Shown: positions 1-6,274, counted from the first letter of the stretch. The stretch: 9,892 nucleotides of DNA from Desulfobacteraceae bacterium (GCA_027353395.1 DAIEHU010000071.1:1-9892); one strand, 5' to 3'. Notes: a model not told the origin generated them from the sequence alone. Program-made: numbers and translations.

Positions 1-116
1 TATTTGATGCCCGGGAAAAAATATCCCCCGCCCACCCCCGCAAACATGGCCAGAAATATCCAGAATGTGAGAAACCGGTCCAGAAATGACAGTTTTTTGA
101 TGGTTGAGTCCGCCAT
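1..116 (-). CDS. acr3: ACR3-type arsenite exporter, N-terminal fragment
   Basis: Only the first 38 codons are in the window; the gene continues past the left edge. The visible peptide has a short charged start followed by LSFLDRFLTFWIFLAMFAGV and then a Gly-rich stretch ending GYFFPGIK. This is the typical start of the ACR3 (bile acid/arsenite) family, in which it forms the first membrane helix. ACR3 exports As(III), sometimes Sb(III), from the cytoplasm using the proton gradient. The ATG is at 116-114. It sits 3 bases beyond the stop of the thioredoxin fusion gene, with an AGGAAA ribosome site inside the end of that gene, so the two are probably translationally coupled. The family call rests on a short stretch, but the match is distinctive and agrees with the arsR and ArsP-like genes upstream. 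Confidence 0.8.
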   Translation of the reverse strand, partial: MADSTIKKLSFLDRFLTFWIFLAMFAGVGGGYFFPGIK

Positions 117-119
117 TTA

Positions 120-647
120 TCATATTTCCTGTTTTTTGGGTTTATCCGCCGCAACGCATTCCTCTATCCATCGGCGCAACTGGGATGCGGCCGGCGCCGA
201 TCCCGCACATTTGACTTTTCCGTTGATCATGAGCGCCGGAACACTTATGACGCCCATCCGGGCGATGGTCTTGACATCCCGGACATGTTCCACCCGGGCC
301 GCGATCTTCAGGCTGGAAAGCATCGAGATGACGTCCATTTCCAGCTTGTCGCACTGGGCGCATCCCTGGCCGATAATCATTATCGCCGCATCATCCTTTT
401 CCGCATCAGGAACCGTTACCGCCAAACCTCGCTGTTTCTGGTATTCCTTCAAAAATGCCTGTTTATAAAGCTCTTTTGCATTTTCCGGCAGATAATTGGT
501 TTCAGAGAGTTTGTCGAACAGGGCTCCCGCGATAACCTCATCCGGTTCGCCGCCGTTTGTTTCAGCAACGTTTGAGATGGCGTCGAAGAGCCCCACAATG
601 CCGAAATAATATTTCCCGATGCGTAGTTGCGTAATATCCTGCGCCAT
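120..647 (-). CDS. Thioredoxin-fold protein with unknown N-terminal domain (copy 2)
   Basis: A 175-residue two-part protein. Residues 1-75 form a charged domain I cannot name (ITQLRIGKYYFGIVGL near the start, then NYLPENA and AFLKEYQKQ). Residues 87-165 are a small thioredoxin fold of the MTH895/TM0996 'redox-active disulfide protein 2' type: IMIIGQGCAQC with the CxxC at residues 96-99, and ISVPALMINGKV containing the cis-proline before the strand. There is no signal peptide, so it is expected to be cytoplasmic. A likely role is thiol-disulfide exchange or metalloid binding for the partner permease, whose stop codon lies one base upstream of this ATG. It is a clear paralogue of the gene at 4587-5111, which also directly follows a permease gene. 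The fold is secure; the substrate is inference. Confidence 0.85.
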   Translation of the reverse strand: MAQDITQLRIGKYYFGIVGLFDAISNVAETNGGEPDEVIAGALFDKLSETNYLPENAKELYKQAFLKEYQKQRGLAVTVPDAEKDDAAIMIIGQGCAQCDKLEMDVISMLSSLKIAARVEHVRDVKTIARMGVISVPALMINGKVKCAGSAPAASQLRRWIEECVAADKPKKQEI

Positions 648-648
648 T

Positions 649-1728
649 TCACACCACCATGTTAAAGAGATAACCCACTACCATAATACCGAACGACACA
701 ATCCCGATAAACGCCCATATCAAAGGCATTTTTAATACCTTGCGCAGAATAATTATTTCCGGCAGGGACAAGGCGATTACCGCCATCATGAACGCCAGCA
801 CGGTGCCCAAGGCCGCGCCTTTGCCGAGAAGGGCCTCGACCACGGGGATAATCCCCGCGGCATTGGAATACATGGGTACGCCGATCATCACCGCTACCGG
901 CACACCCCACCAGTTTTGCTTGCCCATGATGGACGCCATGAACTCCTGAGGAACATACCCGTGAATACCCGCGCCCACGGCAATACCGATCAGCACATAA
1001 AGCCACACCCTGCCGACGATTTCCAGGACAGCATTTTTCCCGTCCGCGAATCGTTCCTGCCAGCTCATCTTCCGGTCTCCCATTTCAGATGCATTGACCT
1101 TGATTTCCCGGACCCAGTCTTCAATATACTTTTCCAGATTCAATCGACCGATAACCCATCCGCTGATTATCGCCACTGTCAAACCCGTTCCCATATAAAT
1201 AGCGGCGATCTTCCACCCCAACATGCCATAAAGCATTCCAACGGCGATCTCATTCACCATGGGCGCGGAAATCAAAAATGAAAAGGTCACCCCCAGCGGT
1301 ACTCCGGCTCCGACAAATCCGATAAACAGAGGAACAGCCGAACAGGAACAAAACGGGGTCACCGTGCCCAGCAGGGCGGCCATGATATTTCCGGCGAATT
1401 CACGTTTGCCCGCCAGCACGGCCCTGGTTTTTTCCGGGGTGAAGAAACTCCGGATAACGCCCATGACAAACACTACCAGGGTCAAAAGCATCAATACCTT
1501 GGGCGTTTCATAGATGAAAAATGCGATGGTCTCCCCCAGATGGCTGCCTTTTTGCAACTTCATCACATCAAATGCCAGAAAAGAAGATGCCAAAAGCAAA
1601 TGGCTATATATAAGCCACCAGACACACCCTGCGGCGGCGCAGGATAGAATATACGCCGAAAGGGGCCAGTGCCTTGATTCAGGAGGCCCTTCGAGGGGCG
1701 CCTGGGTTTCAATAATATTTTCGTTCAT
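649..1728 (-). CDS. ArsP-like permease (copy 2)
   Basis: A 359-residue integral membrane protein of the ArsP_1/DUF318 (YraQ-like) permease family. Diagnostic features are the ETPKVLMLLTLVVF helix, the TPFCSCSAVPLFIGF motif with the Cys pair at residues 127 and 129, the ISAPMVNEIAVGMLYG helix, and in the second half GVPMYSNAAGIIPVVEALL. About eight membrane spans can be read. Characterised ArsP proteins export trivalent organoarsenicals; other relatives have no proven substrate, so 'arsP' is not asserted. The gene starts 12 bases after the Fe-S protein gene, with a GAGGAAAC ribosome site overlapping that stop. It ends one base before the thioredoxin fusion. Its second half is nearly identical in protein sequence to permease copy 1 at 5142-6260, while the N-terminal 60 residues differ strongly. 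Confidence 0.88.
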   Translation of the reverse strand: MNENIIETQAPLEGPPESRHWPLSAYILSCAAAGCVWWLIYSHLLLASSFLAFDVMKLQKGSHLGETIAFFIYETPKVLMLLTLVVFVMGVIRSFFTPEKTRAVLAGKREFAGNIMAALLGTVTPFCSCSAVPLFIGFVGAGVPLGVTFSFLISAPMVNEIAVGMLYGMLGWKIAAIYMGTGLTVAIISGWVIGRLNLEKYIEDWVREIKVNASEMGDRKMSWQERFADGKNAVLEIVGRVWLYVLIGIAVGAGIHGYVPQEFMASIMGKQNWWGVPVAVMIGVPMYSNAAGIIPVVEALLGKGAALGTVLAFMMAVIALSLPEIIILRKVLKMPLIWAFIGIVSFGIMVVGYLFNMVV

Positions 1729-1740
1729 CGGATGTTTCCT

Positions 1741-2271
1741 CTATTCAAATTCAAATCCGGAGAGATACGCCCCGAGTTTTTTCCGGCTTTCCCCGGCGAG
1801 ATCCGGGCAGGATTCAATGCCTCTGCCCCCTTCTGCCACCTGGGCCGCGAATACCATGCAAGTGGGCTGACCGCATTTTTTACAGTTGGTTTTCGGCAGG
1901 AATTTTAGAATCTCAAAGAGTTTGGGTTTCACCTTGCCGGAATAGCAAGGAATAATCGTGTCGCGGTTTTCCCAAGCCTGGTTGATTTCGGTTTTCAGCC
2001 ATTCCAGCACCCGGTCGGCCTCTTCTTCGTCCTTCAGGGCGTTGATGGCGATTTCCTCCGCTCCCACCTTGATGATCCGGCCATGATGGTGGAACATCAC
2101 CGCCGGCGGGTCGGTAAAATACTGAGCCCCGCCCAGCACCGCATTGAGATAGGGCAGAACCTCGCCCACGTCCTCGTTTAGATGGGCCTTGCAATGCACG
2201 GATTCAAAACTGGCGTTGCATTCGGGCCGGAAAATCTCTTTGGTGTAGCTGTTTAATAACATGTTGTTCAC
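1741..2271 (-). CDS. [4Fe-4S]-type Fe-S domain protein
   Basis: A protein of 176 residues if the GTG at 2271 is used, or 173 from the ATG at 2262. I favour the ATG because AAGGTGA lies 6 bases before it, although GTG is possible. The C-terminal part is an Fe-S domain like that in RnfB and the CODH/acetyl-CoA synthase corrinoid protein: FLPKTNCKKCGQPTC followed by a Cys 17 residues later, that is Cys 130, 133, 138 and 155 counted from the GTG. These would bind one [4Fe-4S] cluster. The N-terminal 120 residues are unfamiliar and include a HHH run (residues 61-63). Soluble and cytoplasmic. It follows the 50-residue gene with almost no gap and precedes permease copy 2, which suggests electron delivery within this pathway. 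That role is inference. Confidence 0.82.
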   Translation of the reverse strand: MNNMLLNSYTKEIFRPECNASFESVHCKAHLNEDVGEVLPYLNAVLGGAQYFTDPPAVMFHHHGRIIKVGAEEIAINALKDEEEADRVLEWLKTEINQAWENRDTIIPCYSGKVKPKLFEILKFLPKTNCKKCGQPTCMVFAAQVAEGGRGIESCPDLAGESRKKLGAYLSGFEFE

Positions 2272-2272
2272 C

Positions 2273-2425
2273 TTATCCTTCCAGGTGCGATTTCATGCCG
2301 CCATGTTTTTGCTGGTCCAGGCGCTTGAGAAATTCTTTAATTAATTTAAGCGCTTCATTGCGGTCGTCATCTAAGGCCGCGCTTTTCATTCGAAAAATGT
2401 CTTCATCCGACAGGTTTAAAATCAT
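2273..2425 (-). CDS. Small 50-residue protein of unknown function
   Basis: A short gene read directly from the sequence: ATG at 2425-2423, TAA at 2275-2273. The product starts MILNLSDEDIFRMKSAALDD and continues as an amphipathic, charged helix with many Lys and Glu, ending with KSHLEG. A strong AAGGAG ribosome site lies 9 bases upstream of the ATG. The stop falls 1 base (GTG start) or 10 bases (ATG start) before the Fe-S protein gene, and its last bases supply that gene's ribosome site. There are no Cys residues, no membrane segment and no family I recognise. The good ribosome site, tight coupling and protein-like composition argue that it is real. It could be a small subunit or regulator of the neighbouring Fe-S protein; that is a guess from position. 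Confidence 0.7.
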   Translation of the reverse strand: MILNLSDEDIFRMKSAALDDDRNEALKLIKEFLKRLDQQKHGGMKSHLEG

Positions 2426-2492
2426 TTGTGGTTTCTCCTTAAAATTGTAAGTCGTCGCACAACGGAATTACCAGTCTGAGTTGACATGGCTG

Positions 2493-2711
2493 TTATATGG
2501 AATCCTTCTTTGCGATTTCTTCCACCACCTGGTGGACATCAGCCAAACATCAACGTCCTTTTGGATTTTTCTGAGCGCAGTCACATCCACCGGTTTTCTT
2601 TTCAAGTATAATCTTTTCAAGAATCATTGAGCGGCGATGATACAGGTAATCTTTCTCAATCTGTTTTCGCGTATAGTGAAAACAATAGCAGACCAGATCG
2701 TTAAAAGGCAT
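2493..2711 (-). CDS. BFD/CopZ-N-like [2Fe-2S] selenoprotein (in-frame UGA at codon 54)
   Basis: A hidden gene: ATG at 2711-2709, UGA at 2552-2550 (codon 54), TAA at 2495-2493, giving 72 residues if UGA is decoded. Residues 8-10 are CYC and 43-45 are CDC. The run begins VCYCFHYTRKQIEKD and leads to GGCDCAQKNPKGR, which is the [2Fe-2S] BFD-like pattern also seen in the N-terminal domain of CopZ-type metallochaperones. In that family NPxGx is followed by CCLxDV. Here it is followed by UGA, then CLADVHQVVEEIAKKDSI, so the UGA stands exactly at the first Cys. A SECIS-like hairpin lies just downstream. The start is 3 bases after the YnfA gene's stop, with AGGGGA as ribosome site inside that gene. 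A likely role is metal or electron transfer in the arsenic operon. Alternatives are a nonsense-truncated gene or a sequencing error, which fit the conserved ending and hairpin less well. Confidence 0.82.
2521..2536 (-). promoter_or_regulatory. Candidate bacterial SECIS hairpin
   Basis: On the transcribed strand, TCCACC (2536-2531) pairs perfectly with GGTGGA (2526-2521) around the loop AGGT. The loop begins 19 bases after the UGA codon and the stem 13 bases after it. The loop has a G within its first two positions and contains GGU. Known bacterial SECIS elements lie inside the coding region just downstream of UGA, with a short stem and a G/GU-bearing apical loop that binds SelB. A competing shorter pairing inside the same repeat (CCA with TGG) is possible. 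Function was not tested. Confidence 0.65.
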
Positions 2712-2714
2712 TCT

Positions 2715-3056
2715 TTACTGTCCCCTGGGCCAATACATAATGATCCCTACGCCAACCAAGGCCACCAAACCACCAATGGTATCGAATTTATCCGGAGCTA
2801 TCTTATCCACCTTCCAGCCCCACAGGATAGAAAGTGCTATAAAAACGCCTCCATATGTCGCATAGACACGGCCAAAATGAGCCGGTTGCAGAGTAGGAAC
2901 TACTCCGTAAAGTACGAGCACCAAAGCACCCGTCAGACCATACCACAATGATTTGCCTTCACGTAACCATAGCCACACAAGATACCCACCACCAATCTCA
3001 AATAGTCCGGCCAGAACAAAATAGAAAATTGATTTGATTGTCGTAATGGCATTCAT
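2715..3056 (-). CDS. YnfA/UPF0060-family small membrane protein
   Basis: The 113-residue length and the layout of four hydrophobic segments match the YnfA (UPF0060) family, which is related in fold to small multidrug resistance transporters. Recognisable stretches are FYFVLAGLFEIGGGYLVWLWL near the N-terminus, RVYATYGGVFIALSILWGW in the middle, and DTIGGLVALVGVGIIMYWPR at the end. It sits in the inner membrane. Efflux activity is reported for some YnfA members, but the substrate here is unknown. The ATG at 3056 is preceded by AAGGA 7 to 8 bases upstream. Its stop is 3 bases before the selenoprotein start, so the two may be translated together. Its place inside an arsenic-type operon suggests an accessory exporter or membrane partner; that is inference. 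Confidence 0.85.
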   Translation of the reverse strand: MNAITTIKSIFYFVLAGLFEIGGGYLVWLWLREGKSLWYGLTGALVLVLYGVVPTLQPAHFGRVYATYGGVFIALSILWGWKVDKIAPDKFDTIGGLVALVGVGIIMYWPRGQ

Positions 3057-3112
3057 CTGTTTTCCTTCGCAGGCATAAATATTAGGACAAACACTTTAAT
3101 ATCAAAAGACGT

Positions 3113-3544
3113 TCAACGCCCGGAACCGCAGGCGCATCCAGTCTCCGTTGGCCAGGAATCCACCGGGGGGTTCCCGTTTACGGTCCGTTTGACCGCTTCT
3201 TTGACCCGGTCGATATCGGCCTGTTCCAGGTTAAAATTCTTATTTTTTTCGATCCCCTCATCTGTCAGTACCAGATAATGGGTCAATTGCACATTCGCCT
3301 GCTTCAAAATGGCCCGGCCGCACCCGACGGAACAGCCGTCAATCACCACCATCACCGGCACGTCCTTTGCGGATTGAACAAACCCGGAAAGCTGTCCTCC
3401 GATGCCAGCCAGACAGAACATTTTGCCGAAACCCTCCTGGGCGAGTTCCACCGCCGCCTGATTGGACAATTGCCCGACACTGGAGCCGCCCGAGCAGGCC
3501 AGAATCATGATATTGCTTGAAGTTTCACAGCAATTTTGCGTCAT
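3113..3544 (-). CDS. DGC-domain putative zinc-binding protein
   Basis: 143 residues from the ATG at 3544, chosen because GAAGGGGG lies just upstream. The frame is open to a GTG at 3589, but that start would overlap the preceding stop and has no clear ribosome site. The sequence MILACSGGSSVGQLSNQAA and the motif VVIDGCSVGCGRAIL mark the DGC family (putative zinc-binding, formerly DUF1847-like annotations). Cys residues are at 5, 6, 17, 44, 71, 75, 137 and 139. The Cys-rich tail GCACGSG is an extra potential metal or metalloid site. The protein is soluble. It lies between the CBM48 gene and the YnfA gene. Family members are common in thiol and metalloid gene clusters of anaerobes, but no reaction is established to my knowledge. 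Confidence 0.8.
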   Translation of the reverse strand: MTQNCCETSSNIMILACSGGSSVGQLSNQAAVELAQEGFGKMFCLAGIGGQLSGFVQSAKDVPVMVVIDGCSVGCGRAILKQANVQLTHYLVLTDEGIEKNKNFNLEQADIDRVKEAVKRTVNGNPPVDSWPTETGCACGSGR

Positions 3545-3585
3545 ACAACCCCCTTCGAACAAAACCGGTTTTATAATTTTTGACA

Positions 3586-3894
3586 TCACAAAACGATAAC
3601 GGAGTTGTCGCTTCCAGAATATCCGCTGGGAAGATATTTATCGGCTTCCGGATCATTTGCCCATATTTGATCATCAATCAAATAACGAAAATGGTATTCA
3701 CAATCCTTCATCAAATCCATCGTCAGGGAGAATGAGCCGTCTTTAAGTTTTTTCATGGGCGTTTGTTTTGTGCTCCAGTTGTTGAACCCACCGACAATAT
3801 TCACATTTGAGGCTTCACACACATCTTTTTTGGACATGCGAAACGTAACCTTGCACACCGGTTTTGCTTTTTGATATTGTTTTTTAATGCTCAT
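3586..3894 (-). CDS. Stand-alone CBM48 (isoamylase N-like/AMPK-beta-like) domain protein
   Basis: A 102-residue protein that is essentially one early-set immunoglobulin-like domain: VNIVGGFNNWSTKQTPMKKL, then DGSFSLTMDL and YHFRYLIDDQIWANDPEADKY. The GxFNxW and W..DP..D positions are those of carbohydrate-binding module family 48, as found in glycogen-branching enzymes and AMPK beta subunits. No catalytic domain is attached and no signal peptide is seen. AAGGGGAAAG precedes the ATG at 3894. The gene is followed closely by the DGC gene. Why a glycogen-type domain sits in an arsenic/thiol operon is unclear. It may act as a protein-protein interaction domain, as in some stand-alone CBM48 proteins. 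The domain call is secure, the function unknown. Confidence 0.85.
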   Translation of the reverse strand: MSIKKQYQKAKPVCKVTFRMSKKDVCEASNVNIVGGFNNWSTKQTPMKKLKDGSFSLTMDLMKDCEYHFRYLIDDQIWANDPEADKYLPSGYSGSDNSVIVL

Positions 3895-3963
3895 GACTTT
3901 CCCCTTGTAATTAATTTTTTACAGGACGGTCACCCTTGAACAAACAACTGAAATCATGGTGTA

Positions 3964-4197
3964 TCACTTTTTGATCCACGAAAGCACTTCTTCCTTTTTG
4001 GGAATCTTGCCCACGCATTTCACCTCGCCGTCAATGATCACCGCCGGAGTGCCGAACACGCCATACCCAGCGATTTTCATGACATCCGTCACTTTTTCCA
4101 CATTGGCGGCCACACCGGATTCGGCTACCGCTTCTCTGACGATGGTTTCCGTTTGTTTGCATTTCGAACATCCAGGCCCCAGGACTTTAATTTCCAT
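3964..4197 (-). CDS. Small CxxC thioredoxin-family protein (redox-active disulfide type)
   Basis: A 77-residue single-domain thioredoxin fold of the MTH895/TM0996 type (Thioredoxin_3). The N-terminus reads MEIKVLGPGCSKCKQTE with CSKC at residues 10-13. FGTPAVIIDGEVKCVG holds the cis-proline loop plus one more Cys. The length is normal for this family. The ribosome site AAGGAGG (4210-4204) lies directly after the stop of the DUF2703 gene, 6 bases from the ATG. It is cytoplasmic. It resembles the C-terminal half of the two larger fusion proteins in this operon but lacks their N-terminal domain. A role in reducing a partner, or carrying arsenic on its thiols, is inferred from context. Confidence 0.9.
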   Translation of the reverse strand: MEIKVLGPGCSKCKQTETIVREAVAESGVAANVEKVTDVMKIAGYGVFGTPAVIIDGEVKCVGKIPKKEEVLSWIKK

Positions 4198-4210
4198 TGG
4201 TTGCCTCCTT

Positions 4211-4600
4211 TCACAGGTTCTGTTTGTTGATTAAAATATTCACCGCCTCCCGTATCATGGCGGCAGGGATTGCTTCATAGGTCCGGCCATCCCGTTCGAT
4301 GGTCCGGCACTGGGTGGCTGTGCCGAGTATTTCACAGCACGATATGCAACAATTTTCGAATTTTCTGGCATCGGGAAACAGGTCTTCAATAGGGACGCCA
4401 TTGATCAGGATGAGATTGGATTCCGGGATTTCCTTTTCCGAAAGCAGGATTTCCTTAAATTCAACCTCCCATCCGGATGCATGAAGTTCCCCGGAAAGTT
4501 CTTCAACCACGGCTCGCACTGCCACGCCCGTGTCCGCGCATCGCTCGCAGGTATTTCCGTCCTTGTCCAGATGACGCCATTCGATTTCAAGCTTTTTCAT
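4211..4600 (-). CDS. DUF2703-family Cys-rich protein
   Basis: A 129-residue protein beginning MKKLEIEWRHLDKDGNTCERC, the hallmark of the DUF2703 family. Conserved features: a CxxC at residues 18-21; ESNLILINGVPIEDL in the centre; a NCCISCCE block with Cys at 84, 85, 88 and 89; and a further Cys at 98 in QCRTI. The profile suggests a thioredoxin-like fold with several metal- or arsenic-binding thiols, but no activity is known to me. Its start overlaps the end of thioredoxin fusion 1 by 14 bases, and the small thioredoxin gene begins 13 bases after its stop, so all three are likely co-translated. With no ArsC visible in the window, this is one candidate for a reductase or metallochaperone role (inference). 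Confidence 0.83.
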   Translation of the reverse strand: MKKLEIEWRHLDKDGNTCERCADTGVAVRAVVEELSGELHASGWEVEFKEILLSEKEIPESNLILINGVPIEDLFPDARKFENCCISCCEILGTATQCRTIERDGRTYEAIPAAMIREAVNILINKQNL

Positions 4601-5111
4601 TTGGAATGCCCTGTTTCCTTTTATATGGGATGAGCCATTGAATTAATTGGGATTTGGACGGCACGGAACCCACGCTCTTCACCTGGCCCGCCACCATCAG
4701 CGCCGGAACACCCATGACGCCTGTTTTGGCAATGGCCTTGATGTCCGTGACGTGTTCAAGCACCGCATCGGTCAATTGAAGTTCGGTCATGACCGCCATA
4801 ACCAACCGTTCAAGCGCATCGCATTGGGTGCACCCCTGCCCGAGCACAAGGATTTCCAGCGGCCCGTCCGCTTCCGCATCCACGGGTTCCCCGGCGGCCT
4901 TTTTGTACTCCCGCAGAAACGCCCGCACATAATCCTGACTTGCCTGATCAGGGATATAATTGTCTTTTTTAAGCCGGGTCAGCAGAAATTCGGATTTTTC
5001 CTGATCCGATTTTCCCATGCACGCTTTCATTGCTTCTTCAATGGCTTCCTTAAGGCCGATGATTCCGGAATCAAACCGGCCCACCCGTATGCGCGTGACT
5101 TCAGCTCCCAT
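4587..5111 (-). CDS. Thioredoxin-fold protein with unknown N-terminal domain (copy 1)
   Basis: 174 residues with the same architecture as the gene at 120-647. N-terminal domain: TRIRVGRFDSGIIGLKEAIE, then DNYIPDQ and VRAFLREYKK (residues 5-72). It is followed after a short acidic linker by a thioredoxin fold with VLGQGCTQC (CxxC at 94-97) and GVMGVPALMVAGQVKSVG. GGGAGGGAG precedes the ATG at 5111. It follows permease copy 1 by 30 bases and overlaps the DUF2703 gene by 14 bases. The two paralogues have diverged well beyond recent duplication, but the CxxC, the cis-Pro loop and the N-terminal GI(I/V)GL motif are kept. Cytoplasmic. Probable redox partner of the permease; that link is inferred from the repeated gene pairing. 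Confidence 0.85.
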   Translation of the reverse strand: MGAEVTRIRVGRFDSGIIGLKEAIEEAMKACMGKSDQEKSEFLLTRLKKDNYIPDQASQDYVRAFLREYKKAAGEPVDAEADGPLEILVLGQGCTQCDALERLVMAVMTELQLTDAVLEHVTDIKAIAKTGVMGVPALMVAGQVKSVGSVPSKSQLIQWLIPYKRKQGIPNEKA

Positions 5112-5141
5112 TGGCTCCCTCCCGCATAAGAGATTTCACGT

Positions 5142-6260
5142 TCAATTGACAAAAAACGGCAACTCCACCACCGCATTGAATAAATATCCCACCATCATAA
5201 TTCCACTGGACACAACACCGACAAATATCAATAACAAACGCATTTTCAGCACCTTGCGCAATATCACCATCTCCGGAAGGGACAGGGCGATCACCGCCAT
5301 CATAAACGCCAGCACCGTTCCCAGGGCCGCGCCCTTGCCCAGCAAGGCCTCCACCACCGGAACAATCCCGGCGGCATTGGAATACATGGGAACGCCGATC
5401 ACCACCGCCAGCGGCACACTCCACCAGTTTCCCTTGCCCATTATGGACGCCATGAACTCCTGGGGGACATATCCGTGAATCCCGGCACCCACGGCAATAC
5501 CGGCCAGCACATAAATCCAGACCCGTCCCACGATGTCTTTGACTGCGTCCTTTGCGTAAATCAAGCGGTCATGCCAGGTCATTTTCACATCTTCAAGGTC
5601 AACCGCGTTCGCCCTGATTTCCCTGACCCAATCTTCAATATGGTTTTCGAGTTTTAAGCGGCCGATGATCCATCCGGCAAAAATCGCAACAAAAAATCCG
5701 GTCCCCGCATACAGCAAGGCGATTTTCCACCCCAGAAGGCCATACAGCAAACCTAAAGCGATTTCATTGACCATGGGCGCTGAGATCAGAAACGAAAAGG
5801 TGACGCCCAGGGGAACACCCGCACTCACAAACCCGATGAAGAGCGGAACCGCCGAACAGGAGCAAAACGGGGTCACAACCCCCAGCAGGGCGGCCAGAAT
5901 ATTGCCGATGAATTCCCGCTTTCCCGAAAGGATGGCCCGGGTCTTTTCCGGGGTGAAAAAACTCCGGATAACACCCACGCCGAACACCACCAGGGTCAGC
6001 AGCATGAGCACCTTCGGGGTCTCATAAATGAAAAAAAAGACCGCTTCCCCCAAATGGCCGGATGGCGTCAATCCCAGTAGGCCATAGGTTAAAAATGCGG
6101 CAACCATTTCTAAACGTTCATAAACCAGCCACCAGACGGCAAGTCCGGCGATTCCGGCGGCCAGATAAACCGGCATGGAAAACCGGTGTGGCGGCGGTTG
6201 CGGGGATTCGCAGGCGCACTGGAAACCGGCGGATAATTTTGTTGTTGTTTCTTCTTTCAT
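5142..6260 (-). CDS. ArsP-like permease (copy 1)
   Basis: A 372-residue membrane protein of the ArsP_1/DUF318 permease family and a paralogue of the gene at 649-1728. The TPFCSCSAVPLFIGF motif has its Cys pair at residues 133 and 135. Also visible are ETPKVLMLLTLVVF, ISAPMVNEIALGLLYG and GVPMYSNAAGIVPVVEALL. The N-terminal cytoplasmic stretch carries an extra Cys pair (QCACES, residues 14-19) that copy 2 lacks; this could be a thiol site for metalloid delivery. GGAG lies 8 to 9 bases before the ATG at 6260. It is the first structural gene after arsR, 57 bases downstream. It is likely an exporter of arsenic or organoarsenic species, with the substrate unproven. Confidence 0.88.
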   Translation of the reverse strand: MKEETTTKLSAGFQCACESPQPPPHRFSMPVYLAAGIAGLAVWWLVYERLEMVAAFLTYGLLGLTPSGHLGEAVFFFIYETPKVLMLLTLVVFGVGVIRSFFTPEKTRAILSGKREFIGNILAALLGVVTPFCSCSAVPLFIGFVSAGVPLGVTFSFLISAPMVNEIALGLLYGLLGWKIALLYAGTGFFVAIFAGWIIGRLKLENHIEDWVREIRANAVDLEDVKMTWHDRLIYAKDAVKDIVGRVWIYVLAGIAVGAGIHGYVPQEFMASIMGKGNWWSVPLAVVIGVPMYSNAAGIVPVVEALLGKGAALGTVLAFMMAVIALSLPEMVILRKVLKMRLLLIFVGVVSSGIMMVGYLFNAVVELPFFVN

Positions 6261-6274
6261 CGCACTGAATCTCC

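Noticed and set aside
2637..2951. A 104-residue plus-strand open frame
   Set aside because: It is antisense to the YnfA and selenoprotein genes, both of which have clear family features.
3057..3112. Possible internal promoter (TTGATA...TAATAT) before the YnfA gene
   Set aside because: The spacer is only 15 bases and the -10 match is weak, so AT-rich chance is more likely.
3057..3115. UGA at the end of the DGC gene as a second selenocysteine codon
   Set aside because: The frame stays open to the YnfA start, but the peptide after the UGA resembles nothing. GCACGSG followed by Arg is a natural ending, and no SECIS-like hairpin was evident.
3545..3589. N-terminal extension of the DGC protein from a GTG at 3589
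   Set aside because: The extra 15 residues lack a ribosome site and overlap the CBM48 stop, while the ATG at 3544 has a strong GAAGGGGG upstream and begins where the family similarity begins.
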